A program made the translations under genes and the position numbers. Of a stretch of 64,000 bases of DNA, positions 1 to 8,443 are shown in pieces. Under the pieces are notes generated by a model. The model saw only the letters and a list, made by a program, of their open reading frames with translations, was not told where the DNA came from and searched no databases. The DNA is from DATLGB01 sp963726825. Its GTDB lineage: Bacteria; Actinomycetota; Thermoleophilia; Solirubrobacterales; Solirubrobacteraceae. The first letter of the stretch is position 1. The number at the start of each line of letters is the position of its first letter. The DNA lies in the NCBI GenBank assembly GCA_963726825.1, contig CAVSDT010000002.1, positions 1,922,001 to 1,986,000 on the forward strand, given 5' to 3'.

Positions 1-29
1 GGCGGGGCCGGCGGGCGCTGGCGGGCCAC

Positions 30-1205
30 CTACGGGGCCTTGCCCGCGAGCGCCGTGAGGGCGGCGTCGAGGCCCTCGTCCTTCGGCGTGGCCGGCTTGT
101 CGACCGCCTTGATCTCCGGCGTGATCCCGCCCGGCTTGCCGTCGCGCGGACCGAGGTTGCGGCCCTTGGGGGTGAAGTACTCGCCGACGGTGATGTCCAG
201 CGCGCCGCCGTTGGGCAGCGACTCGACCTCCTGGAAGACGCCCTTGCCGAACGTGCGCGTGCCGACGACCGTCGCGCGGCCGCGGTCCTGCAGCGCGCCC
301 GTGACGATCTCGGACGCCGACGCGGTGCCGCCGTCGACGAGCACGACGACCGGGACGTCCTTGGCGATCGCGTCGCCCTCGGCCTCGAACCGGCGCTCGG
401 GCCGGTTGCGGCCCTTCGTGGAGACCACGACCCCGTCCTGGAGGAACACCGAGGCGACGTTGACGCCCTCGTCGAGCAGGCCGCCGCCGTTGCCGCGCAG
501 GTCGAGGACGATCCCCTCCACCCCGGCCTTGAGCAGCTTGCGGGTGCGGGTGGAGACGGCGCGACCGGCCCCGGCGCGGAACTGGTCGAGCTTGACGTAG
601 CCGTAGCGCTCGCCCTCGTGGTCGACGATCCGCGACGAGGTGATCGGGACCGAGACGGCTTCGCGCTGCATCGTGCGCTTGAACGTCCTGCCCTTGCGCC
701 GGAGGGTGAGCCGCACCTCCGTCCCGGCCTTGCCCTTGATGCGCGCGGTCGACTCGGCGGAGCGCTTGCCCTTCAGCGACATGCCGCCGACCCCGACGAT
801 CTGGTCGCCCGGCCGCAGACCGGCGCGCGCCGCCGGCCCGCCCTCGTAGACGGTGACGATCGCGAGCCCCGCCGGGATCTCGTCGACCATCAGGCCGACG
901 CCCTCGAAGCGCTCGACCCGCGTGAGGTCGTTGGCGTCCTTCAGGCGCGGGGTCAGGTAGTGGGAGAAGCGGTCGTCGAGGGAGTCCACGACCGCGGTCA
1001 GCGCCACGTCGAGGAGCTTGTCCTCAGACGGCTTCTTGTAGTAGTCGGCGTCGATCTTGTCGAGCACCTGCTCGAAGACCTGGCCGCGCGAGTCGCCGAC
1101 GAGGGTGTCGCGCACCGGGTCGGGGAGCACCGCGGGGTGCCCGCCGAGCGCGATCCCGCCCACGAGCGCGACCAGGACGGCCAGGAGCACGAGGGCGCGA
1201 CGCAC
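30..1205 (-). CDS. ctpA: S41 family C-terminal processing peptidase
   Basis: Predicted membrane-anchored or exported serine protease of the Ctp/Prc family (391 aa), which trims C-termini of envelope proteins. Residues about 4-24 form a hydrophobic signal or anchor helix. A PDZ domain follows at about 95-170 (GVGLMV, GLRPGDQIVGVGG). The catalytic core contains the LRGNGGG motif, the nucleophile in GGTASASEI (Ser296) and the general base in TFGKGVFQ (Lys321); their spacing of 25 residues matches E. coli Prc. The ATG at 1205 gives a family-typical length and leaves a 110-bp divergent gap to gltD. Both catalytic residues are present, so the enzyme is probably active. Its substrate is unknown; the ftsX and ftsE genes just beyond gltD hint at cell-envelope work. 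Confidence 0.93.
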   Translation of the reverse strand: MRRALVLLAVLVALVGGIALGGHPAVLPDPVRDTLVGDSRGQVFEQVLDKIDADYYKKPSEDKLLDVALTAVVDSLDDRFSHYLTPRLKDANDLTRVERFEGVGLMVDEIPAGLAIVTVYEGGPAARAGLRPGDQIVGVGGMSLKGKRSAESTARIKGKAGTEVRLTLRRKGRTFKRTMQREAVSVPITSSRIVDHEGERYGYVKLDQFRAGAGRAVSTRTRKLLKAGVEGIVLDLRGNGGGLLDEGVNVASVFLQDGVVVSTKGRNRPERRFEAEGDAIAKDVPVVVLVDGGTASASEIVTGALQDRGRATVVGTRTFGKGVFQEVESLPNGGALDITVGEYFTPKGRNLGPRDGKPGGITPEIKAVDKPATPKDEGLDAALTALAGKAP

Positions 1206-1268
1206 CGTGGCAACGGTAGGGATCCGCGTGTCAGCGGAGCGTCAGCTTCGGCCCCCGGGCGCGTCGGG

Positions 1269-1303
1269 TCCCGGGGCATTACGATGTCCTGCCCTCCCCG
1301 GGA
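1269..1303 (+). promoter_or_regulatory. Leader hairpin and possible -10 upstream of gltD
   Basis: A perfect 8-bp inverted repeat, TCCCGGGG (1269-1276) and CCCCGGGA (1296-1303), encloses a 19-nt loop that holds a -10-like TACGAT (1280-1285). The second arm ends 12 bp before the gltD ATG at 1316. It could be a protein-binding dyad or an RNA hairpin near the ribosome site. No good -35 was found, so the promoter assignment is weak. Confidence 0.3.
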
Positions 1304-1315
1304 CGGTTCTTCACG

Positions 1316-2767
1316 ATGGGCGATCCCACCGGCTTCCTCGACATCCACCGCGTTCCCATGCCCGAGCGCGATCCGGCCGAGCGTGTCCGCGACTCGAGCG
1401 AGATCTACGGCGTGCTGGCGGAGGACGAGCTCAAGCGCCAGGGCGCCCGCTGCATGGACTGCGGCGTGCCGTTCTGCCACGACGGCTGTCCGCTCGGCAA
1501 CCTGATCCCGGACTGGAACGACCTCGTCTACCGCGGCAACTGGCGCGAGGCGATCGACCAGCTGCACGCGACGAACAACTTCCCGGAGTTCACGGGCCTG
1601 ATCTGCCCCGCCCCGTGCGAATCCGCCTGCGTGCTGGCGATCAACGACGACCCCGTGATGATCAAGCAGGTCGAGTACGCGATCATCCACCGCGCCTTCG
1701 AGGAGGGCTGGGTCGTCCCCGTGCTCCCCGAGACCCGCAGCGGCCGGCGCGTCGCCGTGATCGGCTCGGGCCCGGCCGGCCTGGCCGCCGCCCAGCAGCT
1801 CAACCACGCCGGCCATCGCGTCGTCGTGTTCGAGCGCGACGAGGGCCCCGGCGGCCTGCTGCGCTTCGGCGTCCCCGACGCCAAGCTCGAGAAGTGGATG
1901 ATCGATCGCCGCGTCGCGGTCCTCGAGCAGGAGGAGATCGAGTTCCGCTACGGCGTCGACGTCGGCCGTGACGTCACCGTCGCCGACCTGCGCGCCGAGT
2001 TCGACGCCATCGTCGTCGCCACCGGCTCGCGTGTCCCGCGCGGGGTCTCGATCCCCGGCAACGAGCTCGCCGGCGTCCACACCGCGATGGACTACCTCTA
2101 CCAGCGCAACCGCGCGGTCGCCCGCGCCGAGGGCCGCCCGGCGCCCGAGGTGCCGGAGGCGGAGGTCATCTCCGCCGCGGGCAAGCACGTGATCGTGATC
2201 GGCGGCGGCGACACGGGCATGGACTGCATCTCCTCCGCCAACCGCGAGGGCGCGGCGTCGGTGACGATCCACGACGTCTACCCGGAGCTGCCGGCCTCGG
2301 GCCGCTACCCCGACTCGCCGTGGCCGCTGCAGCCGCGCCGGACCGAGACGACCTACGCGCTCGACGAGGGCGGCGAGCGGGTGTTCGGCTCCGAGATCAT
2401 CCGCCTCGTCGGCGAGGACGGCCGTGTCGTGGCCGCCGAGGGCCGGCGCGTCGAGGGCACCTCCTCGCGCGACCTCAAGCACGTCCCCGGCTCGGAGTTC
2501 ACCACCCCGGCCGAGCTCGTGCTGGTGGCGATCGGCTTCACCCATCCCGAGCACGAGGGCCTCCTCGCCGCGCTCGGCGTCGCGCTGGATCAGCGCGGCA
2601 ACGTGAAGGCCAACGCCGCCTACGTCTCCAGCGTCGAAGGCGTGTTCGCGTGCGGCGACGCCCGCGTCGGGGCCTCCCTGGTGGTCACGGCGATCGCCGA
2701 GGGCCGGCGCTGCGCCCGGGCGGTGGACCGCTTCCTCGCGGCCCAGCCCGCGGCGGCCGCCGCCTAG
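1316..2767 (+). CDS. gltD: Glutamate synthase small (beta) subunit
   Basis: NADPH-dependent GOGAT small subunit (483 aa), which passes electrons from NADPH through FAD and Fe-S clusters to the large subunit that makes glutamate from 2-oxoglutarate and glutamine. The N-terminal cysteine clusters are complete: Cys46, Cys49, Cys54, Cys58, then Cys97, Cys101, Cys105. An FAD-binding GSGPAG (about 150-155) and an NADPH-binding GGGDTG (about 296-301) follow, with a C-terminal FACGDARVG that is typical of the family. Length is normal for GltD. The large subunit gltB is not adjacent on either side, so it must lie elsewhere, or this protein serves another partner. It faces the ftsEX operon tail to tail with 20 bp between stop codons. 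Confidence 0.95.
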   Translation: MGDPTGFLDIHRVPMPERDPAERVRDSSEIYGVLAEDELKRQGARCMDCGVPFCHDGCPLGNLIPDWNDLVYRGNWREAIDQLHATNNFPEFTGLICPAPCESACVLAINDDPVMIKQVEYAIIHRAFEEGWVVPVLPETRSGRRVAVIGSGPAGLAAAQQLNHAGHRVVVFERDEGPGGLLRFGVPDAKLEKWMIDRRVAVLEQEEIEFRYGVDVGRDVTVADLRAEFDAIVVATGSRVPRGVSIPGNELAGVHTAMDYLYQRNRAVARAEGRPAPEVPEAEVISAAGKHVIVIGGGDTGMDCISSANREGAASVTIHDVYPELPASGRYPDSPWPLQPRRTETTYALDEGGERVFGSEIIRLVGEDGRVVAAEGRRVEGTSSRDLKHVPGSEFTTPAELVLVAIGFTHPEHEGLLAALGVALDQRGNVKANAAYVSSVEGVFACGDARVGASLVVTAIAEGRRCARAVDRFLAAQPAAAAA

Positions 2768-2778
2768 CGGCGCGCCGC

Positions 2779-2800
2779 CCTCCGGGCTCAGACCCGGAGG
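2779..2800. terminator. Terminator-like hairpin between gltD and ftsX
   Basis: CCTCCGGG (2779-2786), a 6-nt loop and CCCGGAGG (2793-2800) form a perfect 8-bp stem straddling the ftsX stop codon and lying 12 bp after the gltD stop. There is no T-tract, as is common for GC-rich actinobacteria. Its position between convergent genes suggests a bidirectional transcription stop. Confidence 0.45.
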
Positions 2801-3681
2801 AAGCGGCGGAGGCTGAGGCCGGAGCCGACGGCGGAGACGCCGATCCCGATCAGCAGCAGGACGCCGACGAGGACGCCGAAGTTGATCGTGTCCGGGGCCG
2901 CGATGAGGGCGAAGTCCGCCGCCAGCGGGTCCACCAGCGCGACCTTGACCACGGCGAGCAGGAGGATCGCGACGAGCCCGCCGAGGGCGCCCATCATCAC
3001 GCCCTCGAGCACGAACGGCCAGCGGATGAACCAGTCGGTCGCGCCGACGAGCTTCATGACCTCGATCTCCCGGCGGCGCGAGAACAGCGACAGCCGGATC
3101 GTGTTGGCGATCAGCAGGATCGATGCGAGCACGAGCAGGATGGCCAGGCCGGCGGTCGTGAGCTTCACGATCCGGGTGGCGGTGAGGATCTTGTTCGTGT
3201 CGTCCTCGCGGTTTCGCACCTCGTCGATCGCGTTGTCGATCGGGGCGCGGCCGCCCGACGGGCCCGCCGGGGTGATCGCGTCGCGCACCTTCGCGATGTC
3301 GTCGGGCGACGTCGGCGTGATCCGGTAGGTGTCGGGAAGCGGGTTGGAGCCGAGGAGCTGGTAGGCGTCGGCGAAGCGCTTCTTCTGCGTCTTGAGCGCC
3401 TGCTCCTTGGAGATGTACTGGACCCGCTTGACGTGCGGCAGGCCCGCGAGCATGCCGCCGACGCGCTTGACGTCCGCCGGCTTGGCGTCGGACTTGAGGT
3501 AGACGTCGGCGATCACGCGGCCGCGCACGTCGTTGGCCGCACCCGTGGTGGCCTGCACCATCGGGATGAAGACGCCGAGCACGAGCACCGTGACCAGCAC
3601 GGTGGCCATCGCGGCGAAGGACGGGACGGCGTTGCGCTTGAGGGAGCGCAGCGACTCCCGCATGAAGAACCCGATGCGCAT
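2788..3681 (-). CDS. ftsX: Cell division protein FtsX (permease-like)
   Basis: Integral membrane partner of FtsE (297 aa). The FtsEX complex transmits ATP-driven conformational change to peptidoglycan hydrolases at the division site. One membrane helix (about 20-42) is followed by an extracellular domain of about 125 residues and then three helices (about 170-192, 218-245 and 268-290), the standard FtsX topology. The conserved SRRREIEVMKLVGATDWFIRWP cytoplasmic coupling segment is present. The start ATG at 3681 directly abuts the TAG stop of ftsE, so the pair is translationally coupled. Confidence 0.93.
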   Translation of the reverse strand: MRIGFFMRESLRSLKRNAVPSFAAMATVLVTVLVLGVFIPMVQATTGAANDVRGRVIADVYLKSDAKPADVKRVGGMLAGLPHVKRVQYISKEQALKTQKKRFADAYQLLGSNPLPDTYRITPTSPDDIAKVRDAITPAGPSGGRAPIDNAIDEVRNREDDTNKILTATRIVKLTTAGLAILLVLASILLIANTIRLSLFSRRREIEVMKLVGATDWFIRWPFVLEGVMMGALGGLVAILLLAVVKVALVDPLAADFALIAAPDTINFGVLVGVLLLIGIGVSAVGSGLSLRRFLRV

Positions 3682-4455
3682 CTACTGGCCCTCGCCCCAG
3701 AGGCGGCGGCGCTGCGGCTCGGTGCGGCCGAACTGCTCGTGCACGTCCGTGCGCAGCATCGCGGCCATCTCCCCCGTGGTGTTGTAGCCGGCGCGGCGCT
3801 CGTCGCGGACGACCTTGCCGTCGGCCAGCTCGATCACGCGGCGGCGCATCTTGTCGACCATCTGGTGGTCGTGGGTGACGACGACGACGGTCGTGCCGGT
3901 CTGGTTGATCCGGTACAGCAGCTGCATGATCCCGATCGACGTCTCGGGATCGAGGTTGCCCGTCGGCTCGTCCGCGATCAGCAGCGGCGGGTGGTTGACG
4001 AACGCGCGCGCCACCGACACGCGCTGCTGCTCGCCACCGGAGAGCTGGTCGGGGTAGTTGTGCAGCTTCAGCGACAGGCCCGTCAGGCGCAGGATGTCCG
4101 GCACCTTGTCGCGGACGTCGCGGCGGGTGCCGCCCGTCACCTGCAGCGCGTAGGCGACGTTGTCGGCCACGGTGCGGTTGGGCAGCAGCTTGAAGTCCTG
4201 GTGGACCATGCCGATGTTGCGGCGGTAGTAGGGGACCTTCTTGCGCGAGATCTCCGACAGGTCGCGGCCGGCGACCCGCACGGTGCCCGACGTGGCGTCG
4301 AGCTCCTTGATCAGCAGGCGCATCATCGTCGACTTGCCGGAGCCGGAGGCGCCGACGACGAAGACGAACTCGCCCGGGTGGATCGCGAAGGTCGCGCCCT
4401 TGAGGCCGAAGTCGCCGGAGTCGTAGCGCTTCACGACGTCCTGGAAGTCGATCAC
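3682..4455 (-). CDS. ftsE: Cell division ATP-binding protein FtsE
   Basis: ABC-type ATPase of the FtsEX complex. Numbering from the GTG at 4455: Walker A GASGSGKST (35-43), signature LSGGEQQR (138-145) and Walker B ADEPTGNLD (161-169). A C-terminal extension of some 35 residues after the usual end of FtsE is rich in Arg. The GTG start gives a VIDFQDVVKRY N-terminus as in other FtsE proteins and 257 aa. An ATG at 4560 would add 35 basic, Pro-rich residues that do not resemble the family; neither start has a strong ribosome site, so the choice rests on homology. It precedes ftsX without a gap. Confidence 0.92.
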   Translation of the reverse strand: MIDFQDVVKRYDSGDFGLKGATFAIHPGEFVFVVGASGSGKSTMMRLLIKELDATSGTVRVAGRDLSEISRKKVPYYRRNIGMVHQDFKLLPNRTVADNVAYALQVTGGTRRDVRDKVPDILRLTGLSLKLHNYPDQLSGGEQQRVSVARAFVNHPPLLIADEPTGNLDPETSIGIMQLLYRINQTGTTVVVVTHDHQMVDKMRRRVIELADGKVVRDERRAGYNTTGEMAAMLRTDVHEQFGRTEPQRRRLWGEGQ

Positions 4456-4650
4456 GGCGCCGACGGCCGAGGGCCGTTGCGCTGCCGGCCCCGCGGGGCG
4501 GGACTCGAGGGGCGCCTGCCGGGGGCGGCGCTGGCGGAGGTGTCGCTCGGTTGCGGCCATGCGACGGCGCACGCTAGACCGGGGTCGCGAGAACCCCGGC
4601 AAGACCTCGTGCATGCACAGCGCCTTGCAGGCAGGAGGTATCTTCGCCCC

Positions 4651-5904
4651 ATGCTGGTCACCGCCTCCGAGCCGTTCTCCAACGGCCTGCAAGTCACCCG
4701 TCTCGCGCTCCCCGGCACGCGGGCGGTCACCGTCCTCGTGGCCTTCGACGCGGGGGCCCGCACCGAGCGCCCGGAGGAGAACGGGATGGCCCACTTCCTC
4801 GAGCACCTCGTGTTCAAGGGCGGCGAGATCTACGACGACTACCGCAAGGTCAACGAGACCGCCGAGCGCCTCGGCGCGGTGCTGAACGCCTACACCTCCC
4901 ACGACCTCGTCGCGTTCCACATCACGTCGCGGGCGGAGGTCGTCGGCGAGGCGATCGACCTCCTCACCGACTTCGTCGGGCGCCCGAAGATCGACGCGGA
5001 CGAGCTCGACCGCGAGCGCGGCGTCGTGATCCAGGAGATCGCCCGCGCGCAGGACCAGCCGTCGATGCTCGCGGAGTACCTCATCGACCGCGCCGCCTTC
5101 GGCGATCACCCGCTCGGCCGGCCCGTGCTCGGGCCGGAGGAGCACCTGCGCACCTTCTCCCGGGACGCGATCGTGGCCTTCCGGGAGCGCCAGTGGGCCG
5201 GCGCGCGCGGCGGGGCGTTCCTCGTCGGCAACCTCGACCACGTGCCGGACGCGGGGGAGCTCGCGGAGCGGTTCGGCCGCTTCCCCACCCTCGACCCCAA
5301 CGGGGCGGCCGAGCCCGCCCCCGCGCTGGAGCCGAAGGTCATGGTCGAGGAGCGCGACTCCAAGCAGTCGCACCTGCGCATGAGCTACCGGCCGCAGGTC
5401 GACGTGCGCTCCTGGCCCGAGAAGGCGGCGCTGAGCGTCTACTCGACCCTGCTCGGCGGCTCGATGGGCTCGCGCCTGTTCGACGAGATCCGCGAGCAGC
5501 GCGGCCTCGCCTACTCCGTGCACTCGCTCGTGCACGCGTTCGCGGACGTCGGGATCCTGCAGCTGTCCGCCGGGCTGGACTCCTCCAAGTGCCTCGAGGC
5601 CTACGCCCGGATGCGCGAGATCGTCACGGAGCTGCGCGACGACGGCCCGACGGAGGCCGAGTTCGAGCGGGCCCGCGCCTACTCGGCCGGGCGCCTCGTC
5701 CTGGCGTTCGAGAACTCCAACGCCGTCGCGCGCCACGCGGCCACCCAGTCGATCGTGTTCGGCAACGACGTCGACCCCGACGCGGCCGTGGCGGCGATCG
5801 ACGCCGTCACGTTCGACGAGGTGGCGGCGATGGCCCGCGCGGTGCCCGACGAGCTGGCCGTCGCCTGCGTCGGCCCACACACAGCCGACGAGTTCGCCCT
5901 GTGA
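4651..5904 (+). CDS. M16 family zinc metallopeptidase (processing-peptidase type)
   Basis: Insulinase/processing-peptidase-like protease (417 aa). The inverted zinc motif HFLEH lies at residues 48-52, and the third ligand Glu129 (VIQEI) is 77 residues beyond it, as in active M16 enzymes. The C-terminal half has the usual second M16 domain with an RLFDEIREQRGLAY segment. AGGAGG at 4633-4638 sits 12 bp before the ATG and fixes the start. The stop overlaps the next gene (GTGA at 5901-5904). Actinobacterial homologues are usually beside polynucleotide phosphorylase and dapB; here the partner is a sugar kinase. Confidence 0.92.
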   Translation: MLVTASEPFSNGLQVTRLALPGTRAVTVLVAFDAGARTERPEENGMAHFLEHLVFKGGEIYDDYRKVNETAERLGAVLNAYTSHDLVAFHITSRAEVVGEAIDLLTDFVGRPKIDADELDRERGVVIQEIARAQDQPSMLAEYLIDRAAFGDHPLGRPVLGPEEHLRTFSRDAIVAFRERQWAGARGGAFLVGNLDHVPDAGELAERFGRFPTLDPNGAAEPAPALEPKVMVEERDSKQSHLRMSYRPQVDVRSWPEKAALSVYSTLLGGSMGSRLFDEIREQRGLAYSVHSLVHAFADVGILQLSAGLDSSKCLEAYARMREIVTELRDDGPTEAEFERARAYSAGRLVLAFENSNAVARHAATQSIVFGNDVDPDAAVAAIDAVTFDEVAAMARAVPDELAVACVGPHTADEFAL

Positions 5905-6809
5905 TCCTGGTCGCCGGGGAGGCGCTGGTCGACCTCGTCCCCGACGACGAGGGCCGGCTGGTGCCCCACCCCGGCGGCGGGCCCTTCAACGCGGCCCGCA
6001 CCATGGCCCGGCTGGGGGCGCCGGCGGCGCTGCTCACCCGCCTGTCGACGGACGCGTTCGGGGCGACGCTGCGGGCCGCGCTCGACGCGGACGGCGTCCT
6101 CCCCGACGCCCTCGTGGCCACGGACGACCCGACGACGCTCGCGCTCGTGGAGGGGGCGGACGGCCAGGCGGCGTACCGCTTCTACTCGGCGCAGACGGCG
6201 GCCGCGGGCCTGACCGCCGACGTCGCGCTGGCGGCGGTGCCGTCGGGCACCGGCGCGCTGCACGTGGGGACGCTGGGGCTCGTGTTCGAGCCGCTGGCGA
6301 CCGCGGTCGAGGCGGTCGTCGCGGGCTTCGAAGGGCCGGGGATCGTGTTCTGCGATCCGAACTGCCGGCCCGCCGCGATCAGGGACGAGGACGCCTACCG
6401 CGCCCGCCTCGCTCGGGTCCTCGGCCACTGCCACGTCGTCAAGGCCTCCGACGACGACCTCGCGTGGCTCTCCCCCGGCGCCGACCCGGTGGACGCCGCG
6501 CGGGTGCTGCTGGAGCGCGGGCCGACGGTGGTGCTGGTGACCCGCGGCGCCGCGGGCGCGACGATCGTCACGGCCGCCGGCAGCGAGGACGTCGCCGCCC
6601 CGCAGGTCGACGTGGTGGACGCGATCGGGGCCGGCGACGCGTTCGGCGGCGGCTTCCTCGCCTGGCTGCACCGTGACGGCCACGGACGGGAGGCGCTCGC
6701 CGATCCGGCCCTCGTGCGCGCCGCGACGGACTACGGGGTGCGGGTGGCCGCGCGCACGTGCGAGCGCGCCGGGGCCACGCCGCCCACCCGCGCGGAGTTG
6801 CCGGCGTAG
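5901..6809 (+). CDS. PfkB family carbohydrate kinase (fructokinase-like)
   Basis: Ribokinase/PfkB-fold sugar kinase (302 aa). The N-terminal GGGPFNAARTMARLG motif contributes to the sugar site. The C-terminal signature DAIGAGDAFGGGF contains the catalytic base Asp246 and the anion hole. The GTG start overlaps the stop of the M16 gene by four bases, so it is translationally coupled. Sequence resembles fructokinases, but the true sugar cannot be told from the motifs. Confidence 0.88.
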   Translation: MILVAGEALVDLVPDDEGRLVPHPGGGPFNAARTMARLGAPAALLTRLSTDAFGATLRAALDADGVLPDALVATDDPTTLALVEGADGQAAYRFYSAQTAAAGLTADVALAAVPSGTGALHVGTLGLVFEPLATAVEAVVAGFEGPGIVFCDPNCRPAAIRDEDAYRARLARVLGHCHVVKASDDDLAWLSPGADPVDAARVLLERGPTVVLVTRGAAGATIVTAAGSEDVAAPQVDVVDAIGAGDAFGGGFLAWLHRDGHGREALADPALVRAATDYGVRVAARTCERAGATPPTRAELPA

Positions 6810-6832
6810 CCGCCAGGCGCGATGATCCGCCT

Positions 6833-7192
6833 GTGACGGACGCGGCCCTCGACCGCCGGGAGCTCGATCGCTACGTGCGACGGGTGCTGGACCGCTGGCC
6901 CGTCGAGCGGGCGCTGTTGGCCGGCGCGCGCGTGGACGACCTCGCGGGGGCGCCGGAGCAGCGCGAGCGCGGCCCCGAGTACGTCGTCGTGTTCGTCTCG
7001 GAGCACTTCGACGGGGTGCCGTGGCTCGAGCGCGTCCACCAGACCGCCTCGCTGTGGGACGCCTACGCGATGGGCGACCGCGCGCAGGTCCACGCCTACA
7101 CCCCGGCGGAGTTCGAGCGCCGGGCCGACCAGCTGCCCGTCCTGCGCGCGGCGCTCGACCACGGCCTGGACCTCCTGCCCACTCCCGCCTGA
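6833..7192 (+). CDS. Small hypothetical protein, possible nucleotidyltransferase-like
   Basis: Protein of 119 aa starting at GTG 6833, 23 bp after the kinase stop. It has alternating acidic and hydrophobic stretches, with a strand-like YVVVFVSEHFDG followed by a region rich in Trp, Tyr and His. The layout loosely recalls predicted nucleotidyltransferases of toxin-antitoxin type, but a clear GSxxxGxxxxxSDxD signature is absent. Function not recognised. It probably shares the transcript of the M16 and kinase genes. Confidence 0.6.
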   Translation: MTDAALDRRELDRYVRRVLDRWPVERALLAGARVDDLAGAPEQRERGPEYVVVFVSEHFDGVPWLERVHQTASLWDAYAMGDRAQVHAYTPAEFERRADQLPVLRAALDHGLDLLPTPA

Positions 7193-7237
7193 GCGGCGAG
7201 GACCCGCGGCGGGAGCGTCGACCTCGTCGGCTGAGCC

Positions 7238-8404
7238 CTAGTTGAGGCGCTCGATCAGCATGGCCTCGCCCTGGCCCTGGGCGACGCACATGGTCTCGAG
7301 GCCGATGGTCCCGCCGAGCGTCTCGAGGTCGTTGAGGAGCGTGGTCATGATGCGCACCCCGGTCATCCCGAAGGGATGGCCGAGGGCGATCGCGCCGCCG
7401 TGGGGGTTGAGCTTGTCCATGTCGAAGCCGACCTCGTCGGCGATCGGCAGGACCTGGGCCGCGAAGGCCTCGTTGAGCTCGTAGACGTCGACGTCGGCGA
7501 TCGTCATGCCGGCCCGGTCGAGCGCCTTCTTGACCGCGCCGATCGGGGCCACGCCCATGTACTCGGGCTCGTTGCCCCAGGTGGCGGCGGTGATGATGCG
7601 GGCGCGCGGCTTGAGGCCGAGCTCGGCGGCCTTGTCCTCGCTCATGATCAGCGAGGCGGCGGCGCCGTCGTTGAGCGGGCAGGCGTTGCCGGCCGTGACG
7701 GTGCCGTTCTCGCGGAACGCCGGCTTCAGCGACGCGAGCTTCTCGTAGGTCGAGGACGCGCGCGGGCCGTCGTCGGTGGACACGACGGTGCCGTCGGCGA
7801 GCGTGACGGGGACGATCTCGCGGTCGAAGACGCCCGCCTCCTGCGCGGCGACGGCGCGCTCCTGCGAGCGCTGCGCGTAGCGGTCCTGGTCCTCGCGCGA
7901 GACGCCGTAGTGCTCCGCGACGTTCTCGGCCGTCTCGCCCATCGCGATGTAGACGTCCGGCTGGCCGGGCTCGGCGCCCTGCAGCGCCTCGTGCTGGTCC
8001 TGCGGGCGGGCGGCCTCGGCCGCCTCGTTGAAGCGCGAGACGAACTCCACCCCGCCGGCGACGTAGACGTCACCCTGGCCGGCGGCGATCTTGGACGCCG
8101 CGACGTTGATCGCGTCCAGCCCGGAGGCGCAGTAGCGCGACACCGTCAGGCCGTTGGTGGTCTGGCCGAGCTTGCCCGACAGCATCACGGCGATGCGGGC
8201 GATGTTGTTGGCCTGCAGGCCCTGGGGCATGCCGCAGCCGGCGACGAGCTCCTCGACCGTGGCCGGATCGACGTCCGGGTTGCGCTCGAGGAGCTGGTCG
8301 ACGATGAAGGCGAGGGTCTCGTCGGGCCGCTCTCCCGCGAGCGATCCCTTGAAGGCGCGGCCGACCGGGGTGCGGACGGCATCGACGATGACGGCGTTGG
8401 GCAT
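7238..8404 (-). CDS. Thiolase family protein (acetyl-CoA acyltransferase)
   Basis: Thiolase of 388 aa. The nucleophile is Cys92 in SRYCASGLDAI. The C-terminal catalytic pieces NEAFAAQ, GGAIALGHPFGMTG (His) and CVAQGQGEA (acid/base Cys) are all present, although the usual CxGGGxG is CVAQGQG here. It either degrades 3-ketoacyl-CoA in beta-oxidation or condenses acetyl-CoA; the motifs do not discriminate. No hydratase or dehydrogenase partner is adjacent. Confidence 0.92.
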   Translation of the reverse strand: MPNAVIVDAVRTPVGRAFKGSLAGERPDETLAFIVDQLLERNPDVDPATVEELVAGCGMPQGLQANNIARIAVMLSGKLGQTTNGLTVSRYCASGLDAINVAASKIAAGQGDVYVAGGVEFVSRFNEAAEAARPQDQHEALQGAEPGQPDVYIAMGETAENVAEHYGVSREDQDRYAQRSQERAVAAQEAGVFDREIVPVTLADGTVVSTDDGPRASSTYEKLASLKPAFRENGTVTAGNACPLNDGAAASLIMSEDKAAELGLKPRARIITAATWGNEPEYMGVAPIGAVKKALDRAGMTIADVDVYELNEAFAAQVLPIADEVGFDMDKLNPHGGAIALGHPFGMTGVRIMTTLLNDLETLGGTIGLETMCVAQGQGEAMLIERLN

Positions 8405-8443
8405 GCCGTCAAGACTAGTGGGAAACGGTGATGTTCCCCGCCG

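Noticed and set aside
2320..4650. Long plus-strand open frame upstream of the M16 gene
   Set aside because: It runs antisense through ftsX and ftsE with low-complexity composition. AGGAGG and a family-typical N-terminus place the true M16 start at 4651.
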